From Anaeramoeba flamelloides (Eukaryota; Metamonada; Anaeramoebidae), in contig JANTQA010000057.1 in the NCBI GenBank assembly GCA_027625915.1, positions 620,001-684,000 on the forward strand: 64,000 bases of DNA. Reading direction: 5' to 3'. Below the pieces are notes generated by a model. It saw nothing but the letters and a program-made list of their open reading frames with translations. It was not told the origin of the DNA and made no database searches. Numbering within the stretch: the first letter of the stretch is position 1; each line of letters starts with the position of its first letter. Shown in pieces: positions 45,735 through 55,294 of the stretch. The position numbers and the translations under genes were made by a program.

Positions 45735-46390
45735 TCCTTTTTGAGTAGTTTGGGTTTTTGCTTTTTTTAAATAAATAGAAAATTTTTCTAATCTTGGGTT
45801 TATTTCAAAAAGTAAAAAAAAAAAAAACTTAGAATACTTTCCGTTAGTTTTTTTTTTTTTTTTTGAGTTTTCGATTTATTTAGAAAATCAATAGATTTTC
45901 GTTAGGTTTTCTTGGGTTTTCCATTTTTATTGTTTTGTGTTCTAGGTTTTTTTGAGGTTTTCTATTTTATTTATGAATTGTTCAAGGTTTTTTTTAATTT
46001 TTGAACTAAACAGAAAATTTTAATAAAGCCAGTTCCAAATTTAAGGCACAAACTTTCAACGAAATTTAAAGTACACTAAAAATCTCAAATTAAAGTACAA
46101 AATTTGGAATTTTTTTGACATAAAGTATTTTACTAGAATTTGAATTTTGTGCCTTAATTTGAGATTATTATTGTGCCTTAAATTTCATTGAAAGTTTGTG
46201 CCTTAATAGTGGAACTGGCTTTATTAAAAGTTTCTGTTTATTTCAAAAAGTAAAAAAAACCTAGAACACCCCATAAATAAAATAGAAAACCCCAAAAAAA
46301 CCTAGAACACTTAACAATAAAAATGGAAAACCTCAAGAAAACCTAGGTACTTGACGGCACTTAACGGAAGGTTTTCGTTCGATTTTTATA
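45735..46390. repeat. Palindromic element B3, with MITE A5 at its centre
   Basis: Left arm contains GTTCTAGGTTTTTTTGAGG and AATTTTTGAACTAAACAGAA; the right arm contains complementary TTCTGTTTATTTCAAAAAGT and AAAAAAACCTAGAACAC. The outer right end carries the family word TACTTGACGGCACTTAACGG. Members B1 and B2 sit in LINEs. Confidence 0.78.
46030..46217. mobile_element. MITE family A, copy A5 (188 bp)
   Basis: CAGTTCCAAATTTAAGGCAC at the left, TTAATAGTGGAACTG at the right. The inverted symmetry continues outward (TAATAAAGC and GCTTTATTA), so the MITE sits in the loop position of palindrome B3. Confidence 0.9.
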
Positions 46391-46499
46391 AATTTAATAG
46401 AGCAATATATTTTATTTTACTTAATTCTTTTGAATTCGAGAAATATCAAATTTTAGTTATATTTGCTTAAATTTAAAAGAATTTAACAACAGTTTATTG

Positions 46500-46790
46500 A
46501 TTTTACTCTATTCTTTTGAAATTCTGAAAAATCTAGGAAACTCTTCTTGAGTTTTCTGTTTTATTTCTAAAATCAATAGATTTTCGTTAGGTTTTCTTGG
46601 GTTTTCTATTTATTTGTGAAGTGTTGTAGGTTTTCGTTGAGGTTTTTTTGAGTTTTCTATTTTATTTTGTAAAACTAGAAGATTTCCTTTAGGGTTTTAG
46701 TAAATTTTTGTAATAAACTGAAAATTAAATAAATTTTTGTTTATATAAAAATTAAAAAAGTATAGGTAATCTATGGTACTTGACAAGTAT
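46500..46790. repeat. Element B4, degenerate arm of family B
   Basis: Repeats of TTCTTGAGTTTTCTGTTTTA, TTAGGTTTTCTTGGGTTTTC and GAGGTTTTTTTGAGTTTTCT without a matching second arm; ends near TACTTGACAAG. Confidence 0.6.
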
Positions 46791-47283
46791 TTTCCTATGT
46801 TTTACTGTGTTCAAAAGAATGAAGAATACATCTTGTATTTTTTCTATATTTTTTTTTAAAAAAAGGGCAATTTTAAAAAAATGTTTTGATCCCCAAATTA
46901 AATTTAAGAAAAGTGTTTTTTTGTAATTTTGTATTATATTAATATATTTTTTATTAAAAAATCTTATTGTTAAAGATTTTATTGTTCCGAAGAAATTTAA
47001 ATATTTGTAAAAAACATTTTGCAGGAGAACATTATAACAGAAACACCCAAAAATATTTTTAACGTTTATTTGTTTCAAAAATTGTAAATTGTTCTAGTAC
47101 TTCTTTTATGAATATCAACTTTTTTATAAAGTTTATTATTTAGCTTATTTCAAAACAATCTTATGTTGGTTGATTCTACAAAAAAAAGCGAATTTTTAAT
47201 TTTTGATTGGTCTACTTTGACTGGAATGGTTTATATTACATAATAGTAAGGGTTGAATAGTATTTAGATTTTAAAAAAAAATA

Positions 47284-47285
<2 letters not shown>

Positions 47286-47315
<30 letters not shown>
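47286..47315. repeat. (TA)n microsatellite
   Basis: About 15 uninterrupted TA units. Confidence 0.9.
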
Positions 47316-47317
<2 letters not shown>

Positions 47318-47586
47318 ATTAAGGGGATATTTGAGGAGAATATTAAAAATCATTAAATTATAAATTAAGTGTGATTTTAAGTGTGTATTGTAATTATTTT
47401 TATAGTATAGTATCAATGATCTATCAATAGTAACAAAATTTTAGTAATTGTTAAAAATTGTGTATTCAGATGGTATTGATTTTCTTTTTTCTCAGGCAAT
47501 CCTACAAATTTAATTTATTTTCTTAATCAAAACATTAACAACAAGGAAGAAAATAGTTGAATTTCGAAATTGGTTGATTTTTTATA

Positions 47587-47783
47587 CCGTCAGTTTGAAA
47601 TTTAAGACATAAACTTTCAACGAAATTTAATGCACAAAAAAATCTCAAATTAAGGCACAAAATTTGGAATTTCATTTTTTACAATTTATTTTTACTAGAC
47701 TTTGAATTTTGAGCCTTAATTTGAGATTTTTTTTGTGCCTTAAATTTCCTTGAAAGTTTGTTCCTTAAAAGTGAAACTGACTG
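47587..47783. mobile_element. MITE family A, copy A6 (197 bp)
   Basis: CCGTCAGTTTGAAATTTAAG at the left, GTGAAACTGACTG at the right, TA on both sides. Well preserved in the middle (CAAATTAAGGCACAAAATTT). Confidence 0.9.
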
Positions 47784-48788
47784 TATAAAATGGAATTTTA
47801 CTTATAGAGTAAATGATAAGTAAGATAATTGGCAGATTCTAGGTTATATGAACAATATCAAATAAAAAAAAACACATTCAGTCTCAAAATTCATTTTTTC
47901 TAGATGAAATTTAATGTCGGTTGAGAATAGATAGAATATAATAAAAATAATAATAATGACAAAAGAATTAAACAATTTTCTTCTTGATGAAATATTGAAT
48001 TTTATTTCAATTTATTTTGAATTCAAATAAAATCCTGATTTTCAATGAGCAAAAGAGTAATTTCAATTACGTTATATATTGGAAAGGGGGGGTCAATAAT
48101 AATTGGTTTTATAGTAAATTTAAGTGCAAAAGAAATTAAAAATATTTTGAAAGCGAATATAATTTTAATATCTTCTTAAAATGAGTATTTAAGCAAAAAA
48201 TGGCCTTTTTATGTCATTTTTTTTTTAAATTAAATTTTCTGGAATCTCTTTAAGTTAAAGTTTTGAACCAAGTATTTGACTAGGTTAGAATAGTAATCAT
48301 TTGTAAATTTCACACAACCTTTTGTTCATGGATTTTTTTAAAAAGTGACCAAAAAATGGCAAAAAAATGACAAAAAATGGTCATTTTTTGATTTTATACT
48401 GATACTAGGACTTTAAAATGAGTATTTATGAGATGGAAAAAAAATAATATAAATAAAATTCTTGATTTATTGTATTATGATTTTTTTTTAAAAATTTTTC
48501 TTTCTCAGAAATTTTAATAGTAGTGAATTCTAAAATTAAAAGTTTTTATTATAATTTTTTTTATTCCTTTTTTTTGAGATGTTAGAAAGTATTAAACATT
48601 GAATATTGAACCTAATGTAGAAAACTTCATTTTTTTTTTTTGAAATTCTTTCATAATGATTCAATTTGGTCTAATATTTGAGACTTGATTTTTATTTGAT
48701 AAAATATTAAATCAATAATAATCGTCACATTTTCAACTCGTTTCGATCCTTAAAATATTCTTTTAAATGACCAAGATAACTTTAAATA

Positions 48789-48983
48789 CAGTCAGTCTCA
48801 CCTTTAAGGCACAAACTTTCAACGAAATTTAAGGCACAAAAAAATCTCAAATCTGAGCACAAAATGTGAACTTTTAATTTTCACAATTAGTTTTACTAGA
48901 ATCCGAATTTTGTGCCTTAATTTGGGATTTTTTTGTGCTTTAAATTTCGTTGAAAGTTTGTGTCTTAAAAGTGAAACTGACTG
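48789..48983. mobile_element. MITE family A, copy A7 (195 bp)
   Basis: CAGTCAGTCTCACCTTTAAG at the left, GTGAAACTGACTG at the right; the left TA is present. Arms are nearly perfect complements. Confidence 0.9.
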
Positions 48984-48999
48984 TGTTAAAATTATAAAA

Positions 49000-49190
49000 A
49001 ATCTAAATAGAACCTAGAAAATTGGATTATCAACTTAAATTGTAAAATATCTTTTGAAATAATTTATGTTCCAAAATATTTTATTAACCAATAGGTTTAT
49101 GTAAAATGAAGTTATTAAAAAGTGTAAAATAAACAAATATTTATTTTTTTTAGAAAAAAATTTTTCATTATCGTGTGGTCTAATTGACTC
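49000..49190. repeat. Fragment related to TIR element E
   Basis: TAGAACCTAGAAAATTGGAT, AATTGTAAAATATCTTT, TTATTAACCAATAG and AAAAAATTTTTCATTATCGTG correspond in order to 29582-29755. It begins next to MITE A7 and ends just before the DUSP stop codon. Confidence 0.6.
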
Positions 49191-49204
49191 TGTAATTTAA
49201 AAAA

Positions 49205-50283
49205 TTAATTTTCTTTTGTTCTTATTTCTGTTTTTTCTCGTTCTTTTTCTTTTTCTTTTTCTTTTTCTTGTTCTTGTTCTTTTTCATTCTCTTGTTCTTG
49301 TTCTTGTTCTTGTTTTTTTTCTTGTCCTTGTTCTTGTTCTTGCTCTTGCTCTTGCTCTTGCTCTTGCTCTTGCTCTTGTTCTTGATCAGAATCAGTTTCT
49401 GAATCAGAACTTGGGGTCTTGTCGTTCATCGCAATTTTGACCAATTTTTTCACAACTCTTTTGAAATAGTAGCTTCTTTCAAACTCAAAAGTATGCCAGG
49501 TTGGGAACAATTCTTTGTCATACATTTTGTTAACTAAATCGATGAGATCCTGGTTTTTATTTTCAATTAGCAATTGTAAATTTTGGTAGTGTTCTTGCTT
49601 TAAAAAGTCTGGTTCCTTCACCAAAATGTCGATTATTTTTGTTAAGAGTTGGAAAATGTGTTCGTCATTTTTAATGTCTTTTGGGAAATGGGGGAAAACC
49701 TGATACGAATCATTCAAGATCAACATTTTATGCAGTTTAACACTGTTTTCAGATTCTGGATCAAGTTCAAGAGAATAGTTTAACTGCTCCCACATTTCTA
49801 ATTGGAGCCTAAACGAATAATTTGGAAGGATACAGCTCCTTCTCTGTCGTACATAATTTTCACCCTCAAACGATCGAAGTTTGTTTTTTTTCATAATGTA
49901 GCTTATCACTGCTGTTGAGCTTCTTGAAATTCCTGCAGAGCAATGTACAAAAACAGCGTTTGTTGTTTCGGATAGCGCTTCAGAAATAAAGGTATAAATT
50001 TTTTCAAAACTTGACAGAACAAAATCAGACTCACTATCAAAATAGATGAGATGCAAATATACAAAGTCGTTTGGAAAGTACACTTCTTCGTGAGAAATAT
50101 TCAGAATGTGTGTTACCTATTTCAAAATTTGAATAAATAAAAGTTTTAAAGTTAGAGATATTAATAACAATTAAACAGAGCAAAAGAACATACACCAAGG
50201 CTTTGAAGGGTTTCTTTATCCTTAGCAATTGAAACATTTCCTAAATAGAGCCTGTCATCGATTTTATCGACTGAGTTTCCCAT
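49205..50283 (-). CDS. DUSP22/DUSP15-like dual-specificity protein phosphatase
   Basis: Dephosphorylates Ser/Thr and Tyr of signalling proteins. Exons 50283-50194 and 50116-49205, joined across a 77-bp intron (GTATGT to AATAG) in phase 0; 333 residues. The N-terminus MGNSVDKIDDRLYLGN and then VTHILNIS closely parallel DUSP22 (MGNGMNKILPGLYIGN, VTHILSV). The signature HCSAGISRSST puts the nucleophile at Cys89 (Cys88 in DUSP22), Arg95 in the loop and the general acid at Asp57, then YIM and a RRSC-x-PN-x-F-x-x-QL motif, all as in that subfamily. Gly2 could be myristoylated as in DUSP22, but residue 6 is Asp rather than a small residue, so this is uncertain. The last roughly 65 residues are an EQ/EK repeat absent from animal relatives. 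Residues 150-265 are an unassigned helical extension. Confidence 0.94.
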
Positions 50284-51839
50284 TAAAAGTAAAAAAATAA
50301 AAGTGGATTGGGATAGTTTATAAAAAAATGAAAATTTTGGTTTTCAATTAAAGATGAATGAAATTGAGAAAATGAAAACCTTTTTGAACACTTATATTTG
50401 TTGCAAAATAAATTGAAAAAATTCTCATTCAACTTTCCAAAAAAAGATTGCATACATCAATCAGGCTAAACTTTTAAAATTGGTAATTCTGAAAAGAAGT
50501 TAAATTATTAATTTTTCTTTTCGAATTAGGGACTTTTGATAATTTGTTTAGATTTGAAGCCAGACGATTTTTTTTGGAAAGCCGAATGAAAAAATTGATC
50601 TTTTTATTTGACAATTAATAGTATTAAATGTTTTTTGGTTTCTGGTTATTTGGCCGATTGGTTGTTTTTATATTTTAAATTCTTTTTATAAAAATCAAAT
50701 GCGTAATTTATAAAAAGCAATTAAAAACGTCAGTCTTTTAGACTTTATAAATTTTTCAACCACTAATTAGATAATTCAACCAACAAATTTTTAGACATGA
50801 TATACTTGTAATTTGTTAAACATATCAGAATCCAAAGGGTTTCCAATTAGTATTGGTTCTTTCTGTCATACAATTGGTTTTTTGGATAAGATGCAAGGAA
50901 ATAGAAAAAATATTTTCCTTTGAGAAATTTAAGAAAAATTTCCCGTTTTACCTGACTGTAAAAACTTTCATCTTTTTTAAAATATCATCCTGTAATGATA
51001 TACTGTTACTTTCAAAATAAAAAAGATTCAGATTTTTTATTCCACTTTCCAAAAAAATCGTCTGGCTAAGAATTAAAAGAAATCATCAAAACCCCCAATG
51101 TGAAAAAAGGAAAATTAATAATTTGAACAAATTTATTTTAGAATATTGAAAAGTTTTACCGGATTTAAAAATCTTTTTTGAAAAGCTGAAGAATATTTAG
51201 AACTTTTTAATTTGAAAGAATAGTATAATTTTTAGGACTAAAACCTTATATATTGACTTTATTGAATTTTTAGTGTAAATATCATTTTAAGAACTACATT
51301 TACAATTGGAATTTGATGTTCCTTGTGATAAAAGAGGATTATGAGTGTTAGTAAATCTCAGAAATATTTATTTAGTGAGATCTAAGTAGGAAAAAATGTC
51401 AAAATTTTTCCAAGAATGTCTTAATTTTTAAGATCAAATATGTGATTTCTGTCTATCAAACAAATAAAAAAGAAGGTTGTGAAAAAATACAGCTTTTTGA
51501 AAAATACTTTTTAGGTAAAAGTGATAAACCTTGTGATAATGTGTAGGTCAGTTACTCAATTAATTTTTGGAATGTGAGTTCGGTTGAGAATTTTTTAAAA
51601 AATGATGTATAAGATCAAAAAGGAGAAAAGTGAAAATTTTAGATTAACATTCCTTTGTTATTTTAAAACAAAGAGATTTTCGAAGAAGAGCAAAGTAATT
51701 AGTTTGGTATTGTCCTATATCCACTCAAATTCCCATTTCCAATAAGAGAAAGATCATTTTTTCTCGACTAACACAATATTTCTTTTTTTTAAAAACAAAA
51801 ACTTTCTACTTTTTGTAATTTTAATTTCTAAAGATCCTC

Positions 51840-52060
51840 AAATGAAAAATTCTTCAAAACCTTTACCATGCGTCCTCGACCCAATTTCTCTTGATAACAC
51901 AACAAATTGATTTTTGAAAGAAGCAATCCAAACAAAAAAAATTTTATCAAAAAAACACCAAAAAAATTTAAGTATGTTTAGCGTGAACCATGTTGTTCCA
52001 CAAACAATACGAGGACACAGTCTCCTCTTCGTCGTGGTTGTGAGATTTAATTCAAGGAAA
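51840..52060. other. GC-richer patch of unknown nature
   Basis: Two short segments (near 51865-51905 and 51975-52060) have codon-like composition unlike the surrounding AT-rich DNA, open on both strands. The minus frame reads KRRLCPRIVCGTTWF; the plus frame reads NHVVPQTIRGHSLLF. No family recognised. Could be a gene fragment, an old element or a non-coding RNA. Confidence 0.3.
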
Positions 52061-52120
52061 AACAAAAAGAACCAAAAAAAAAATTTAGGTAAAATTACAA
52101 CCCCTTTGTAATATATAATA

Positions 52121-52578
52121 CAGTAGTTTCCAGCAATAACGTGAAAATTTATTTTGGACAACAAATCGTAAAAAGAGTTATTAAAGCTCATGATAAATCA
52201 TAAAATTTATAATAGAAGATTAAACAATAAGTTGTCCATTTTTTTGCTTTGGGAATCAACAAACAAATTCATTAAATACTGACATTAATGTGGATCTTCA
52301 TTTTTCCAAAATTGTTAAAATCTCAGGTTTTTACAATTTAAAAACAAAGATCGAAAAATACTTTCAATTTTACATGGTTTCTGTGATTTCTTTTCTTGGG
52401 TAAATTTAATTTTTATATTGGTTTTTACAAAAAAAAACAATAACTCTAATGAATTAAGAGAAGTTAAAATTTTTATTTTATCATAGATATTGAATTTTCT
52501 ATTTCAAAAAACTCAATTTTATAATAGACTACCAATTACTATGTCTTATAAAATTCGACAGTAGGACTGGAACGGTTG
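52121..52578. mobile_element. MITE family G, copy G2 (458 bp)
   Basis: Right end AGTAGGACTGGAACGGTTG is a diverged form of G1's terminus; the left end CAGTAGTTTCCAGCAATAAC is weaker. TA on both sides. Interior words (GAAAATTTAT, TGTCTTATAAAATT, TTTCTGTGATTTCTTTTCTT) match G1. Confidence 0.8.
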
Positions 52579-52815
52579 TATGGTTTTTGGAGACAATGTA
52601 GCGATTTTAAGTTCCTTAATGATCAAAAATCATTGATAATACGCTCCTTTAGCAGTTTAAGTTTTTTATTGAGAGTGTTTGAAATGTTAAATAATCTCGG
52701 TTATTTTTCAATTTCTTTTTCAATTCCTCAAAAATTTAATTTTATTTTTCACAAGAGTTGTCATAATTTAAAATTTTGTTATAATTAATATGTATTACAC
52801 TTAAATTTTATAGAG

Positions 52816-53297
52816 CAGTGAAAAAAATACCGGACATGAAAAAAATCCCGGACAAGATTTTTAATTGTGAATATTAGTAAAATTATTATGTAATTTCAGC
52901 TATTTACAATCAAATTCCTTTTTTTAAGAATCGAACTTTTTCAATTATAACCCCCCACTTATTAGAATGATGATTGATGAAATCACACTTGTTCAAAACA
53001 CCATTCAACCAATCAAAAAATAAGAAGAAAAATTATCATTTTCCAAACTCTAGTAAACCTCAATAAAACTGGATTATTTTTCAAAAAAAGTTGATCAAGA
53101 TTAGGCTATCAAACAATTACTCAAGTATTCTAGAGACACCTTACTTTGATGAACTTTAGGTAGGTTTATTACTAATCTCATAAAAAAATTGGTTATTTAT
53201 AATAAGGATTTCATTGAAATTAGACAAAAATTTTACTAATATTCACAATTAAAAATCTTGTCCGGGATTTTTTTCTTGTCCGGTATTTTTTTCCCTA
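52816..53297. mobile_element. TIR element I (about 480 bp) with roughly 65-bp inverted ends
   Basis: Both ends contain AAAAAAATACCGGACA, AAAAAAATCCCGGACAAG, ATTTTTAATTGTGAATATTA and GTAAAATT in inverted orientation, with only a couple of mismatches. GC-rich CCGGACA words stand out in this genome. Only one copy in the window. No coding capacity. Confidence 0.88.
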
Positions 53298-54519
53298 CTA
53301 TATATGAAAAATTACTTTTATATGGATGAAAAAGTTGATAAATATTAATTTATTTATTTAAATTTTATATTAACTTATTGTTAGTAACTTTCTACAGGGA
53401 CAAGCTCCCCTAAATTTATCTGTTTGGAAATTATTCCATAATTGAAAGTTAATATTATCCTTATCCCATGATTCTGGACCACTTTTAAAAAAACTAAATT
53501 AAAAATTAAACGTTTATTATTATTTTTTTATTAAATATCATAATTAACGATTGTTACTCTTGGGAATTTTTTTTTTAAATTACTTTTCCAAATCAAAGAA
53601 ATCGAAACTTAAAAAATATCATTATGGTATTGTATAATTATTTAGAACATCTAAAAAGTAACCCATTTTTCATAATTTTTTCATTTCACGATTTAATTCA
53701 ATAACCATCAACATAAAAATTATAATATAAATCGGTTTTGTTCCCTTTCCTATAAAATTGTTTATATTTACAATTTTTTAATTTACTAAGAAAAAAATAA
53801 TTGGTGATAATAATCTTAAAGTTAATTATTTAATTTTTCAAAAAAAAAATGAATTTTTTGCTACTAATATAAATTTCTCCATTTATTTAAGAGTGATATT
53901 TTTAGCTTTGGGGTATAAGTATTAATGAATTAACCATTAAATTTATTTTGAAATTTGTGTTTTTTTTTTCTATATTGTTTAATTCTGTAAAACCACCTTT
54001 AGGTTTTTTTTTCAATTTTAGAAATTAAAACAATATTGCAAATATTTTGGGTTGATATCTAAAATTAAACAAAAATCTATGCACTTTTTGGTACATATAT
54101 TACACACTTCTGGTATTTAAATAAGGTTTAATACACCCATTGCAAGATTCTCAATAATAAATTAATTATATTTTAACAATCTGTGATTATTAATTAGTAT
54201 TACAAGAGTCCCAGAGTGGGCAACTAGTTGCCATATATAAACCTAATTTCATAATAAATGGTCTATCTTACATTTGAATTTTGAATTGCTTTTGTATCGT
54301 TTTGAAGTTTTTCGTCTCACAATGAAAAGTTTGCAAATAAATCATTTTTTCTCTTTTTTATTTTTTCAACAGTGTTTTGTTAAAATGGAAAATGAAAATG
54401 AAAAAATGGAAAGAAGTAACAGATCAATTAATGAAAAAATTGGTTACAAATCTGAAAAAGAGATTAGATTTAGTTATTAAAATGGAAGAAGAAACTCAAA
54501 ATTAGTCTTCTACCAATCA

Positions 54520-54740
54520 TTTAAAAAAAAATTCGAGATCTAACAAAACCAATTACCTAACTCGAAAAAAGGAAATGAAAATAAAACAAAAAAGACAAAA
54601 AATGAAAAAATAATATGTAAAATCAAAATCATTTCCAAATTGAATTTAAAATGTAGTATTGTTATTCTTCCAACCGTTTAAACTGTGCCCAAATTTTTGA
54701 ATTAAGTTTTTATTGTTTAGGAATCAAGTATTTTTTCTTT
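54520..54740 (+). repeat. Dispersed repeat C, partial copy
   Basis: GAAAAAAGGAAATGAAAATA, ATTTCCAAATTGAATTTAAA and CCGTTTAAACTGTGCCCAAA match 12330-12560 and 58100-58340. Confidence 0.65.
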
Positions 54741-55294
54741 TCACTTTTTTAACTTAGCTTTTGTTTAATAACTTAAGTTTCCTATAAAATTCACCTATTT
54801 ATCTAAAAGAAACCTTTTCACTTAACTCAATACGATCTTTCAAGAATTAAAGTGTAACTATAACTGAGAAAAATCTTTGAGATTTCAATAGAAACAACTT
54901 TTGTTAGGAATGTTTTAGTTGGATTCATAATTTTCTTTGTAAAAATAACTCATTAAAAGAGATTAAATTTTAAAGATCATATTTCTTTGTTCGATCAAAA
55001 AATCAATTTCATCTCAAATTACAGAAAACCCAAAAAAAAATAAAGAAACTGTACTATTTGTTAAAAGTAGTAAAAAAAAAAAAAAATTAAAAATATAAAT
55101 TTTTTTATTATGAAGAAGAAATAATTGTATTTTGAATAAGGTTAATCTTGTATCCAATTATTATCATTCTCATCCTTATTTATAAATCAATGGAAATTTA
55201 AAAAAAAGTTGTTCTTCATGAAAATTTATTAGTAATTAATATCAAGTTAGGCTCATATAATAAAAAATAATATAATCAACAAAACAATTTGTTC

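Larger units (their letters stand above)
43545..49204. other. Gene-free interval rich in palindromes and MITEs
   Basis: Between the V-ATPase c start and the DUSP gene end. Contains palindrome J with MITE A4 at its centre, palindrome B3 with MITE A5 at its centre, palindrome half B4, MITEs A6 and A7, and two long TA tracts. A low-complexity open frame at 46752-47078 is not supported as a gene. Confidence 0.75.
50284..55294. other. Gene-poor interval between the DUSP and expansin-like genes
   Basis: Contains a slightly GC-richer unexplained patch (51840-52060), MITE G2, TIR element I, and a repeat C piece at 54520-54740. Open frames at 51838-52191 (minus) and 54274-54480 (plus) resemble nothing I know. 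Confidence 0.7.

Noticed and set aside
46752-47078. 108-residue minus-strand open frame
   Set aside because: F/K/I/N composition typical of chance AT-rich reading; no motif or gene context.
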